DNA from: Deltaproteobacteria bacterium RIFOXYA12_FULL_61_11
Lineage (GTDB): Bacteria; Bdellovibrionota_F; JAHFAK01; YA12-FULL-61-11
Assembly: GCA_001799195.1 (NCBI GenBank)
Contig: MGSU01000048.1
Location: 1-17,268 of the forward strand
Direction of reading: 5' to 3'
Length of the DNA stretch: 17,268 nucleotides
The notes beneath the pieces are model-generated. The model saw only the letters and a program-made list of their open reading frames with translations, made no database searches and had not been told where the DNA came from. Numbering within the stretch: position 1 is the stretch's first letter; every line of letters starts with the position of its first letter. This document shows, one piece after another, positions 1-6,287 of this stretch. Made by a program: the position numbers and the translations under genes.

Positions 1-1
1 T

Positions 2-325
2 CTTTTCTTGACCTTTCTGCTGGAAGGCCCCTTCCTTTTGCCGCTCCGGCTCGCGAAAAACGCATGGAAACGCCGGGCAGAACTCGCTGCCGACGCTTTT
101 GCCGAAAAAATCTCCGGGGCTGGCGCGGAACTGGCGAATCTACACCTTGCGCTGACCAGGGATGGTCTTTTTCATCCGACTCCTCACCCCGCACTGGTGC
201 TGTTGGAGTACGAACACCCCCCGCCGCTCGAGCGCGAAGCAGCACTGCGGTCGCAATTGACCTTGCCCTTGTCTTCGGGCGATGATTACATGGTAATTCC
301 ACCGCTCTTCGAAGATAAACTATGA
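2..325 (+). CDS. M48 family (Ste24/CAAX protease-like) zinc metalloprotease, C-terminal part only
   Basis: The reading frame is open to the left window edge, so only about the last 107 residues are visible. A hydrophobic stretch (LFLTFLLEGPFLLPLRL) is followed by RAELAADAFAEKI, which matches the E-x-x-A-D-A-F-A segment of Ste24-type M48 proteases. The Glu there is the third zinc ligand. Further on, PTPHP and YEHPPPLERE fit the family's conserved PHP...YSHPPLLER ending. Family knowledge: these are integral membrane zinc endopeptidases. The HEXXH motif would lie upstream, outside the window, so activity cannot be judged. The stop codon overlaps the next gene's start as ATGA, which implies co-translation with the PaaK-like gene. 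The family call rests on motif recognition alone. Confidence 0.66.
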   Translation, partial: LFLTFLLEGPFLLPLRLAKNAWKRRAELAADAFAEKISGAGAELANLHLALTRDGLFHPTPHPALVLLEYEHPPPLEREAALRSQLTLPLSSGDDYMVIPPLFEDKL

Positions 326-1635
326 GCCTCCGGAAAGGGTGGTACTTCTCCGGTTCACTGCTCCGATGGCCTGCCGGACCTACCCCCGACAAGTCCCTTC
401 CCGCCCTACGTCGCGTGGTCGAGCGCGCTCACCGCGACAATGCCTGGTACCGGCGACACTTCGCAACGGCGGGTTTCCATCCGTCGATGCTCGAAAGCCT
501 CGCAGATTTCGAGCGCGTTCCCCTGTTGCACCGCCACGACTTTGATGCCAGTCCTGAGGCACTCTACCTCAGGCGGCCCAGACCTCCGCACGAGGTCGTG
601 CTGACGACCTCAGGGACCCTGGGTGAGCCCTTGCGTGTCATCCACTCCCGAGAGGCGGTGGACCGCAGCACAGCCTGCTTCGCCCGTTGGCTGTGGAAAC
701 TCGGTTTCCACCCACCGTTGCGTCTGGCCATGTACCGGACCCCGGGAGAGTTGGCGACCGCCACCCGCTTCTGGTACCACCGTCTCGGACTGATGAAGAA
801 ACTCTGGATCGATGCTGCGGCCGAACCCGCTGTGCAGTTGTCGGAACTACGGCGTTTCAAACCTGACCTGCTCTTTGCCTATCCCTATGCTCTTCTCTGG
901 ATCGTCACGCACCTCCTGGCTCCCGATGAGCCCCTAGGCTTTGCACCGCAAGCAGTCGTGTCGTTCGGAGAATACCTCTCGCCCCAAATTCGCACGATAC
1001 TTGAAGGGAGATTGCAGGTGCCAATCTATAATTGGTATGCCAGCACCGAATTCTGGGGACTGGCGGGACAATGCCGGGAGTGTGGTCACTTGCACCTTGA
1101 ACCAGAAACGACGTATCTCGAGGTACTCCACGAAGGTCGCCCCGTGATCGGAAAACGCGGAACGGTGGTTTGTACCAGTCTACACAATGACCTCATGCCG
1201 CTAATACGTTACGTGGTCGGCGATGAGGCCCGCTTGGAACACACTGTCTGTGCCTGTGGCTATCGCGGCCCTTCGCTAGTCGAGGTTGGAGGTTACCGCA
1301 GCAAGAAGAAGACGGCCCTCGCCCATTGGGAAAAGATCCTTAGTAGTATCGAGGAGACGCTGATAGGCCAGGGTAACCTTGCTGCCGTGCAACTCGAGGT
1401 ACAGATTGAGACCGGTGAACTCGTAGTGCGCTATGTGCGCGGTGCACGTTTCGAACCCCAAGATCCCCATCGCCTCGAACAATTAGTGTACAATTTGGGT
1501 ATTCCAGTAAAACTGTTCCTGCTCGAAGTCGGACGTATCGCCCCTTTGGCGAGCGGCAAGCAGGCACATCTCCTTATCAGGGATGAAGAGCCTCACAATT
1601 CTTCGCGCGGGAAACTCGGGAAACTCTCGAGATGA
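322..1635 (+). CDS. PaaK/CapK-type adenylate-forming enzyme (phenylacetate-CoA ligase-like), copy 1
   Basis: This 437-residue protein belongs to the AMP-forming ligase superfamily, in the PaaK/CapK branch that activates carboxylic (often aryl) acids as acyl-adenylates. Visible motifs are the P-loop TTSGTLGEP (residues 95-103), YNWYASTEFWG (236-246, with the Glu that binds ATP/Mg in this family) and RYVVGD (296-301, the ribose-binding Asp). Cys pairs C251/C254 and C310/C312 resemble the metal-binding knuckle seen in some PaaK-like proteins. The start is the ATG overlapping the previous stop. The C-terminal tail (EEPHNSSRGKLGKLSR) abuts an IS remnant, so the last residues may be altered. It is a clear paralogue of the gene at 4830, sharing MSLR...W at the N terminus and the AGFHP and FARWLW/FGRWLW blocks. 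The true substrate is unknown. Confidence 0.85.
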   Translation: MSLRKGWYFSGSLLRWPAGPTPDKSLPALRRVVERAHRDNAWYRRHFATAGFHPSMLESLADFERVPLLHRHDFDASPEALYLRRPRPPHEVVLTTSGTLGEPLRVIHSREAVDRSTACFARWLWKLGFHPPLRLAMYRTPGELATATRFWYHRLGLMKKLWIDAAAEPAVQLSELRRFKPDLLFAYPYALLWIVTHLLAPDEPLGFAPQAVVSFGEYLSPQIRTILEGRLQVPIYNWYASTEFWGLAGQCRECGHLHLEPETTYLEVLHEGRPVIGKRGTVVCTSLHNDLMPLIRYVVGDEARLEHTVCACGYRGPSLVEVGGYRSKKKTALAHWEKILSSIEETLIGQGNLAAVQLEVQIETGELVVRYVRGARFEPQDPHRLEQLVYNLGIPVKLFLLEVGRIAPLASGKQAHLLIRDEEPHNSSRGKLGKLSR

Positions 1636-1642
1636 GCGGCAC

Positions 1643-1930
1643 TACCGAGTAGGATACGGGTCCGTCCTGCCCCGAACCCAGCACCAAGGTCCAGAACAAG
1701 GCCCCGCTCTTGTCCTTACGGTCCCGCTGGACGGCCCAGTCTGCTTTGCAAATTCTTTCAAATCCTTTGCCGAAAACAGCTTGCTCAGCGCTTCCTGGAT
1801 TGCTATTCTCGGCTGCTTGGCTATCGCGTTCCTCCTCCGTTTGGGTTTTCCAACCATGTTGGAATCAAACGCTGATGGCCTTTTCAAGCTCTTTTCGCAG
1901 CTTCGGAGGGGGCTTCAGGAAATACGAATG
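1643..1930 (-). mobile_element. Decayed N-terminal fragment of an IS4-type (DDE) transposase
   Basis: Read on the minus strand from about 1887, one frame gives a start region ending IQEALSKLFSAKDLKEFAKQTG. After a one-base frame change near 1735 it continues AVQRDRKDKSGALFWTLVLG. Together these match the usual N terminus of IS4-type transposases (LF...L..LA..TGFVQR.RK....FFWTLVLGFG). Only about 80 codons remain and the catalytic DDE part is absent. The fragment ends against the tail of the PaaK-like gene at 1635. An inverted relative lies at 14901-15180. The frameshift and truncation make it a fossil. The exact IS group cannot be set from so little sequence. Confidence 0.68.
1711..1930 (+). 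repeat. Left arm of a ~220-base imperfect inverted repeat
   Basis: This stretch pairs with the reverse complement of 14901-15120. Both arms are 220 bases long and about three-quarters identical by eye, with a few small indels. The 24 bases at 1860-1883 are identical to the reverse complement of 14948-14971. The arms correspond to the start region of the IS4-type transposase fossils. Similarity stops sharply at the inner end, just after ACGAATG. Confidence 0.85.
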
Positions 1931-1941
1931 TCCATGCGCGG

Positions 1942-2136
1942 GCCTTTGAAGAATGCGAAGGGCTGGCCTGGGCAGAGAAGGTGGCGAGAGCCGCGAGGAG
2001 GAAGGCCAGGATGTCCCCCTACTTCTTCTTCAATGCCTAGCTACCACCATTATTGCAAGTACTTGCCGTACGACCCGATTACCTGGTACGGAAATGGCGG
2101 CTTCATCCGGTGCTCCACCCAGAGTTCTAGTACTGA
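1942..2136 (+). pseudogene. 3' stump of a fourth B12-type radical SAM gene
   Basis: Translating from 1942 gives AFEECEGLAWAEKVARAARR and then RMSPYFFFNA, an in-frame TAG at about 2038, and later YLVRKWRLHPVLHPEF. This aligns without gaps to the C terminus of the radical SAM protein encoded at 9153-10703 (FDEIEGMSWEERVAKN, then RLAAVFHYYT, then YQLKKMLLRPYYNLEF). The first TAG replaces a Tyr codon and a second TAG (2128-2130) a Leu codon. The final TGA (2134-2136) falls exactly where the paralogue stops. That TGA overlaps the ATG of the UbiA-like gene (TGATG), a typical translational-coupling junction. The upstream part of the gene is missing and the fossil transposase sequence begins within about a dozen bases. 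What I see is the alignment and the stops; the loss through IS insertion or deletion is inferred. Confidence 0.72.
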
Positions 2137-3017
2137 TGTCTCCTCTTGAGAACATGCTGATTCGCACGTGGAAACACTTCTTCTCGCTGTACCGGCTCGA
2201 CTTCGTGCTGCGCGACCAAGGTCTGGTCGTAGTCGCCATCCTAGCGGCACGAAAACCTGACTCGGTGCTGAACGGCCTGGTTGTACTGATCATGCATATC
2301 CTTGTTCAAATGCACTCTTTTTCGGCCAATGACCTGCAGGACCACCTGGCTTGGGACGAAGCCAATGCTCTCGGCCATTTTCACGCGCGTTACGGTCTCA
2401 TCGTGAGTCAAATACTCGTCCACCTCCCCCTGCTACCTCTTGCCGTACTAGCACTAATCAGCCCCCATCCCGCCCATTTCCTTCTGTTGCTCTACATCCT
2501 CCTCTTTGCCGGGTACCAGATGCAACCGTTCCGTTGGAAACACCACTACGTCCCGTCGTTGTTCATCAACGCGCTGTGCCTCGGCACCATTCCCTTCCTC
2601 CACCCCTACTTGGTGCTTCGAAACGACCTTGACCTGGCCGGAGCGCTCTTCTCCGTGCTCTTCTTCTGTTATCTCGCCTTCCACGAGGTCGTCCATCAGC
2701 TCGCCCATTGGGGGGAGGACGACATCGTGTCGTTACCCTCGGCGCTGGGCCTGCGCGGTGCCGGCCGAACCTCCTTGGCCTTTCTCCTCGCAGCCCTCGG
2801 CTTTGCCATCTCCGGTCTACTCCTTGTTCCAGGACACCGCTGGGCCTTCTTCGTCGCCATCGGCTTCACGCTCTTGCGGCTCCTCCTCGTTGCGCGGGCA
2901 GATTGGAGTAAAGCCTACTTCGCAGGACTGCGCGCCTCTTGGCACAAGAGCTACAGTCTGCACGAGGGAGGGTGTTATGTAGTTCTCTATTTATTCGGCA
3001 GTATCTTCCAGATGTGA
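2136..3017 (+). CDS. UbiA-like membrane prenyltransferase
   Basis: This 293-residue, very hydrophobic protein has several likely transmembrane helices. The first Asp-rich motif, SANDLQDHLAWDEAN (N65, D66, D69, D74), corresponds to the UbiA NDxxDxxxD signature that binds prenyl diphosphate through Mg. YQMQPFRWKHH (127-137) matches the family's Y.(M/P)P.R.K segment. The second motif is divergent: HWGEDDIVSLPSALG (191-205) in place of the usual (Y/R)D..D...G..TLP...G. UbiA enzymes transfer an isoprenoid chain to an aromatic or other acceptor in the membrane. The ATG at 2136 was chosen because it overlaps the stop of the radical SAM stump; an alternative is ATG 2154, and the in-frame ATG at 1953 would run through fossil DNA. 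It converges on the mfnE-like gene after a 33-base gap. The substrate is unknown. Confidence 0.72.
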   Translation: MSPLENMLIRTWKHFFSLYRLDFVLRDQGLVVVAILAARKPDSVLNGLVVLIMHILVQMHSFSANDLQDHLAWDEANALGHFHARYGLIVSQILVHLPLLPLAVLALISPHPAHFLLLLYILLFAGYQMQPFRWKHHYVPSLFINALCLGTIPFLHPYLVLRNDLDLAGALFSVLFFCYLAFHEVVHQLAHWGEDDIVSLPSALGLRGAGRTSLAFLLAALGFAISGLLLVPGHRWAFFVAIGFTLLRLLLVARADWSKAYFAGLRASWHKSYSLHEGGCYVVLYLFGSIFQM

Positions 3018-3050
3018 GCCGAGGTGGGCAGAAACGGAGACCAGGTCCGG

Positions 3051-3758
3051 TTAAAAAGACACGGTCGGCCTTCCCGGCACCAGCAGGTAGGAGCCATCGT
3101 CGGTATCTCGGATAGCAGCGCTCAACCCCGTCAGATCGTCCGCCCAACACAGGGCGAGTTCGTGGTCGAGTCCGCGGAGCAGTCCTGGCAGGTGGGCATC
3201 GACCATCTGTTCCCAGAGAGGCCCTCCTTCGATCCAAGGCCCTGGACCTCTCGTCAGTATACCGGGGCCCAGGCCAGGTCTGCACATCTTGACCAGCACG
3301 GTGCGGCGGCATCCTAGCGCTCCTGCCAGGTGCAAGGCAATGCTGTCCGAGGTGACCGCCCAGCTCGCCGGTAAGCCGGGAAAGCTTTCGAGCAATGGCC
3401 GAGACATGAGCACTGGCACCTTTCGACCCAACCAGGCAGAATCGAGAGCAACCATGGTGGCAACCAACCGGCAGCGCGGTGCGAGCCCTGCCAGCATGCG
3501 GGCATGCAGGTCCATAGCATCGATCGCAAGCCAATGGGCAAGATCATCGGGGAAACTGTATCGTTGATCAAGGAGACGAACCTGGTCGGCCAGACTCCCT
3601 CCGCCCGGCAGCACTAGAAGGCGGAGTCCGCTTTTCGCTAGGCCGACGAGTTCAGCCACAACCCTCAACGTCATGGGGGGGTTTGCAAGGAGTGCACCGC
3701 CTAGCTTGATCAGGACCGGCGACGAGATCGTCTTGCCGATGCTTGGTCTATCGCCCAT
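3051..3758 (-). CDS. mfnE: Amino-acid-kinase-fold enzyme, MfnE-like ([5-(aminomethyl)furan-3-yl]methyl phosphate kinase)
   Basis: This 235-residue protein has the amino acid kinase fold. VLIKLGGALL near the N terminus supplies the Lys/Gly-Gly phosphate-binding loop. LLVLPGGGSLADQVR is the PGGG loop, and WAVTSDSIALHLAGALG followed by TVLVKMC is the nucleotide-binding half. In methanogens MfnE phosphorylates (aminomethyl)furanmethyl phosphate to the diphosphate in methanofuran synthesis, and homologues occur in methylotrophic bacteria. The start is ATG 3758; a TTG lies one codon upstream. The gene overlaps the stop of the mfnB-like gene by 11 bases, so the two are probably translationally coupled. 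No clear ribosome binding site precedes the start, which also fits coupling. The symbol rests mainly on fold plus partnership with mfnB. Confidence 0.74.
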   Translation of the reverse strand: MGDRPSIGKTISSPVLIKLGGALLANPPMTLRVVAELVGLAKSGLRLLVLPGGGSLADQVRLLDQRYSFPDDLAHWLAIDAMDLHARMLAGLAPRCRLVATMVALDSAWLGRKVPVLMSRPLLESFPGLPASWAVTSDSIALHLAGALGCRRTVLVKMCRPGLGPGILTRGPGPWIEGGPLWEQMVDAHLPGLLRGLDHELALCWADDLTGLSAAIRDTDDGSYLLVPGRPTVSF

Positions 3759-4467
3759 CAAAGCAATGCAAAAGGGCTCTCACCCGTTGTGGATCCAAGG
3801 TGTCGCTGCGATGCCCGCAGGTCAGGCAACCCCTGAAGCCGAGGAAGTCGGGTTCGATTTCAAGCAGCGCGGGGACCTCGCTCGGTCCGAGTGCCCCCGC
3901 CAAACCTATACCGAGACCTGCAGCATGGGCCTCGGAAATGACCTGAGCGAGTTCGCTGGGCGGGAGATGATCGAACAGGGTCTCGCCTTGCTTGCTGAAG
4001 GTATCCAGGAGCACGATGGTGGCACCGCCAGCCACTGCGGCCTCGATCATTCCAGACGGCGACAAGGTGCCCTGTCGGCGATAGTCACCGTAACCAGCCG
4101 CAACTAAAAGGGTCTCTGCGCCTTGCTCGGTCAACACCTCCTGCACCGCAGCGAGTACTTCGGTTGCCATCCTGGCAGGTCCGGGCAAGTTGAGGCCAAC
4201 CTTCAGATAAGATGGTTTATACGTGAGGGCAGCCTGGGCAGCCAGTGCTGCCGTACCCGGTTGGTAACCGAGATCTCCCAGGGCGATGCTCAAGGGGCAA
4301 CGTCCGCCCACTCGCGCAGCAATACCAGCCAGAACATGTGGTCGCGGCGCTCCGAGAGTCCCAGCTTCAGGATCCTTGACGTCAAGGATGAAAGGCAGCC
4401 CCCCAAAGAAAGGTTGGAGTAACGCCACTTCTGAGACTGACTGCACTGAGAGGAGCGGTACGGTCAT
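3748..4467 (-). CDS. mfnB: (5-formylfuran-3-yl)methyl phosphate synthase, MfnB-like
   Basis: This 239-residue TIM-barrel protein matches the MfnB (DUF556) family, which joins two glyceraldehyde-3-phosphate molecules to make the furan precursor of methanofuran. The three lysines known as catalytic in the archaeal enzyme are in the expected contexts: FILDVKDPEAGTLGA (K31), YLKVGLNLPG (K89) and LLDTFSKQGETLFD (K159), each four residues later than archaeal K27/K85/K155. GDLGYQPGT and GFRGCLTCG are further family blocks. Length is normal. The ribosome binding site AAGGGA (4473-4478) lies 5 bases before the ATG. It is the first gene of a two-gene minus-strand unit with the mfnE-like kinase. The pair implies that this bacterium makes a methanofuran-type C1 carrier. 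Confidence is high on family. Confidence 0.9.
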   Translation of the reverse strand: MTVPLLSVQSVSEVALLQPFFGGLPFILDVKDPEAGTLGAPRPHVLAGIAARVGGRCPLSIALGDLGYQPGTAALAAQAALTYKPSYLKVGLNLPGPARMATEVLAAVQEVLTEQGAETLLVAAGYGDYRRQGTLSPSGMIEAAVAGGATIVLLDTFSKQGETLFDHLPPSELAQVISEAHAAGLGIGLAGALGPSEVPALLEIEPDFLGFRGCLTCGHRSDTLDPQRVRALLHCFDGR

Positions 4468-4487
4468 GTTGGTCCCTTATTTTTTCG

Positions 4488-4530
4488 CTTGTACACAATA
4501 AACCACTTTTGCCATTGATTGCAATCAACC
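4488..4530 (-). promoter_or_regulatory. Putative promoter of mfnB-mfnE with a perfect 14-base palindrome
   Basis: On the minus strand TTGCAA (4524-4519) could be a -35 box. It is followed by TTTATT (4502-4497, spacing 16) or TATTGT (4500-4495, spacing 18) as -10; each hexamer matches 4 of 6 consensus positions. The palindrome TTGATTGCAATCAA (4515-4528) overlaps the -35 box, a position typical of an operator. This is pattern-based only. Confidence 0.35.
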
Positions 4531-4562
4531 TGTTCTAGGGTCAGCAATGAAGAGTGAAGCGT

Positions 4563-4727
4563 ATGAAGGCAGGAACTCACAAGCGATCAGGGGAGGAGAA
4601 CATTGCCACCCTTCGATTACGCCTGCTCAGGGTGGCATGCTGACTCAAGATCACGAGCCGCTACATCTGGGTCCGGCTGACCAACCATGGCCCAGCTCTG
4701 GATTTCAATAATGTTGAGAGACAGTAG
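4563..4727 (+). pseudogene. Possible fossil C terminus of a DDE (IS1380-like) transposase
   Basis: One plus frame reads ATLRLRLLRVAC, a TGA at 4641-4643, then LKITSRYIWVRLTNHGPALDF before a TAG at 4725. The pattern R.RLL.V.......SR.I.VRL resembles the C-terminal end of IS1380-type transposases, which I recall as L.LRLLKIGA....S.RR..VRL. It lies in the 362-base gap between the divergent mfnB and second PaaK-like genes. Part of it can fold into a 9-bp stem (4604-4612 with 4629-4637). Nothing else coding is evident in this gap. The match is short and I hold it loosely. Confidence 0.33.
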
Positions 4728-4829
4728 GTTTTGGTAAAGAATCCCAGCAAGAAAAAATCTTCCTGTCGATTTGAGGTTGTGTTATAGAAAAATCAGTGTG
4801 TGCATGTTTTCATCGATTAAGGGGGGACC

Positions 4830-6221
4830 ATGAGCCTACGATTTCCTTGGTATATATCTCGTTCCTTTCTACGCGTGGGGCAAAAAGATCGGGCAGTTTC
4901 AACCTTGCCGAGACTGAAGGCCATTGTGACTCATGCTTATACACACAGCCCTTTCTACAAGCAACACTTCGACGCTGCGGGATTCCATCCGAGGCACCTC
5001 CGCACGCTTGGAGATGTCCAGTATATCCCCCTGCTGACCAGAGATGACCTGGTAGCACATTACGACCAAATAGTAACCCAACCTGCTTCCAAGAAGAGTA
5101 ACTCCGTAACCTTCACCTCCGCCGGCACAATTGGCCAGAAGATACCCATCACCTATGAATCGAAAGGGTTGGAACTTTATGCCGCTGTCTTCGGGCGTTG
5201 GCTCTGGTCCGTCGGTTTTCGGCCTGGTGAGCGTATTCAATGCTATACCTACGCTCCTACTGCCTCCACGGAAGCAATGGATACTCCTGCAATCAAAGCA
5301 CCACCATCTCAACCGACACCGCCGGCCTGGCGTGCTTTGGATGTGTGCAGAGATTACCGTTCAACCATGCCGACCCGGTTCTACCACCGCATGGGTATGG
5401 TCAAACGCGGTTGGTTCGACCAAAGTTTTCCCGCAGAGTTACAGCTTCAGCAAATTCGATCCTTTCAACCCGATTGGTTGATGGGTATGCCTTCGACAAT
5501 ACGTCGCATTGCAGCCCTCATGCGACAACGTGGCGAACAGCCTGGTTTTGCCGCACGCGGTATCGTGCTCGGTGGCGAGTTGCTCACCGAGACAACTCGA
5601 GAACTGATCGAAAGCTCGTTCCACTGCCGAGTCTACAACCGTTACTCATGTGTGGAACTATGGGCCATGGCCTATGAATGCCGCCACGGCAACCTGCATG
5701 TAGAGGACGATTTAGTTCATCTCGAGGTAATCAAAGACGGTTTACCGGTATTTCAAGAACACGGTCAACTAGTCTGCACCAGCTTGATTCATCGTCATCT
5801 TCCGCTCATTCGCTATCAGAACGGCGATGAGGGTAAACTCAGCTCTCAATCCTGTTCTTGTGGAAACACCGCCCTGGTATTGTCGGAAATTGGTGATTAT
5901 CGCGTGCGCGAAAATTCGTTGGCTCGTCTCTGGTCACCTGTGGTTACCCTTCTTGAAAACAGCTTCCAGCGTAATTTTGTCCTCGGTGAATTCCAACTTC
6001 GACTCGCTGCTGACGGTCACGGTGCCTCCCTGCACTACGAACGTGGTCCTCGGTTCACCGCGAGCACACCGCAAGCTTTACGTCAGGCCCTCGCTGACTT
6101 TGCACCGGAATTGAACATCGAAATGGTGGAAAATGCCCGTTTCGATACCGAGATGAGTTTCAAATTCTCCCCCCTCACTGTCGTCAACCCACCGAACTGT
6201 TCGAGAATGCTGTTGCATTGA
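4830..6221 (+). CDS. PaaK/CapK-type adenylate-forming enzyme, divergent copy 2
   Basis: This 463-residue paralogue of the gene at 322 shares MSLR..WY.S.S at the start, AGFHP (50-54), the GRWLW block (122-126), RFYHRMGMVK (183-192), VCTSL (315-319) and the RY..GDE block (328-334). Several signature positions differ. The P-loop is TSAGTIGQK (96-104) rather than TSGTTG.P. The catalytic block is YNRYSCVELWA (269-279), keeping the Glu but with Ser-Cys-Val before it. CSCG (342-345) and C284 with H286 take the place of the other copy's paired cysteines. An extra stretch of about 32 residues (roughly 143-178), rich in Pro, Thr and Ala, is inserted relative to copy 1. The ribosome binding site is the G-run AAGGGGGG (4819-4826). 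A radical SAM gene follows 66 bases downstream, likely in one operon. It may be an altered-specificity ligase or an acyltransferase-like relative. Confidence 0.8.
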   Translation: MSLRFPWYISRSFLRVGQKDRAVSTLPRLKAIVTHAYTHSPFYKQHFDAAGFHPRHLRTLGDVQYIPLLTRDDLVAHYDQIVTQPASKKSNSVTFTSAGTIGQKIPITYESKGLELYAAVFGRWLWSVGFRPGERIQCYTYAPTASTEAMDTPAIKAPPSQPTPPAWRALDVCRDYRSTMPTRFYHRMGMVKRGWFDQSFPAELQLQQIRSFQPDWLMGMPSTIRRIAALMRQRGEQPGFAARGIVLGGELLTETTRELIESSFHCRVYNRYSCVELWAMAYECRHGNLHVEDDLVHLEVIKDGLPVFQEHGQLVCTSLIHRHLPLIRYQNGDEGKLSSQSCSCGNTALVLSEIGDYRVRENSLARLWSPVVTLLENSFQRNFVLGEFQLRLAADGHGASLHYERGPRFTASTPQALRQALADFAPELNIEMVENARFDTEMSFKFSPLTVVNPPNCSRMLLH

Positions 6222-6287
6222 GCATGAGGAACTGGCTCAACGAATACTCATTCTCCCCTCGTCTCATTCTGAAAAGCTAATACTGGC

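Noticed and set aside
1953-2135. A longer start for the UbiA-like gene at ATG 1953
   Set aside because: The extra 61 residues are an out-of-frame reading of the radical SAM stump and are not hydrophobic like the rest. The TGATG junction at 2136 is the better start.
1583-2149. A 188-codon plus-strand open frame overlapping the end of the first PaaK-like gene
   Set aside because: It crosses the antisense of the transposase fossil and the radical SAM stump in a different frame, with no family resemblance. The two fossils explain the region better.
2866-3534. A 222-codon minus-strand open frame
   Set aside because: It overlaps both the UbiA-like and the mfnE-like genes, is very Arg/Pro/Ala-rich, and is a shadow frame of the kinase gene.
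4547-4711. A 54-codon plus-strand open frame with an AGGG-like site upstream
   Set aside because: The peptide is Gly/Pro/His-rich and unrecognised, and another frame of the same DNA looks like a transposase fossil. Not enough to call a gene.
6224-6280. An 18-residue open frame (MRNWLNEYSFSPRLILKS) between the second PaaK-like gene and radical SAM paralogue 1
   Set aside because: It has no ribosome binding site and no attenuator-like codon run, and may be chance.
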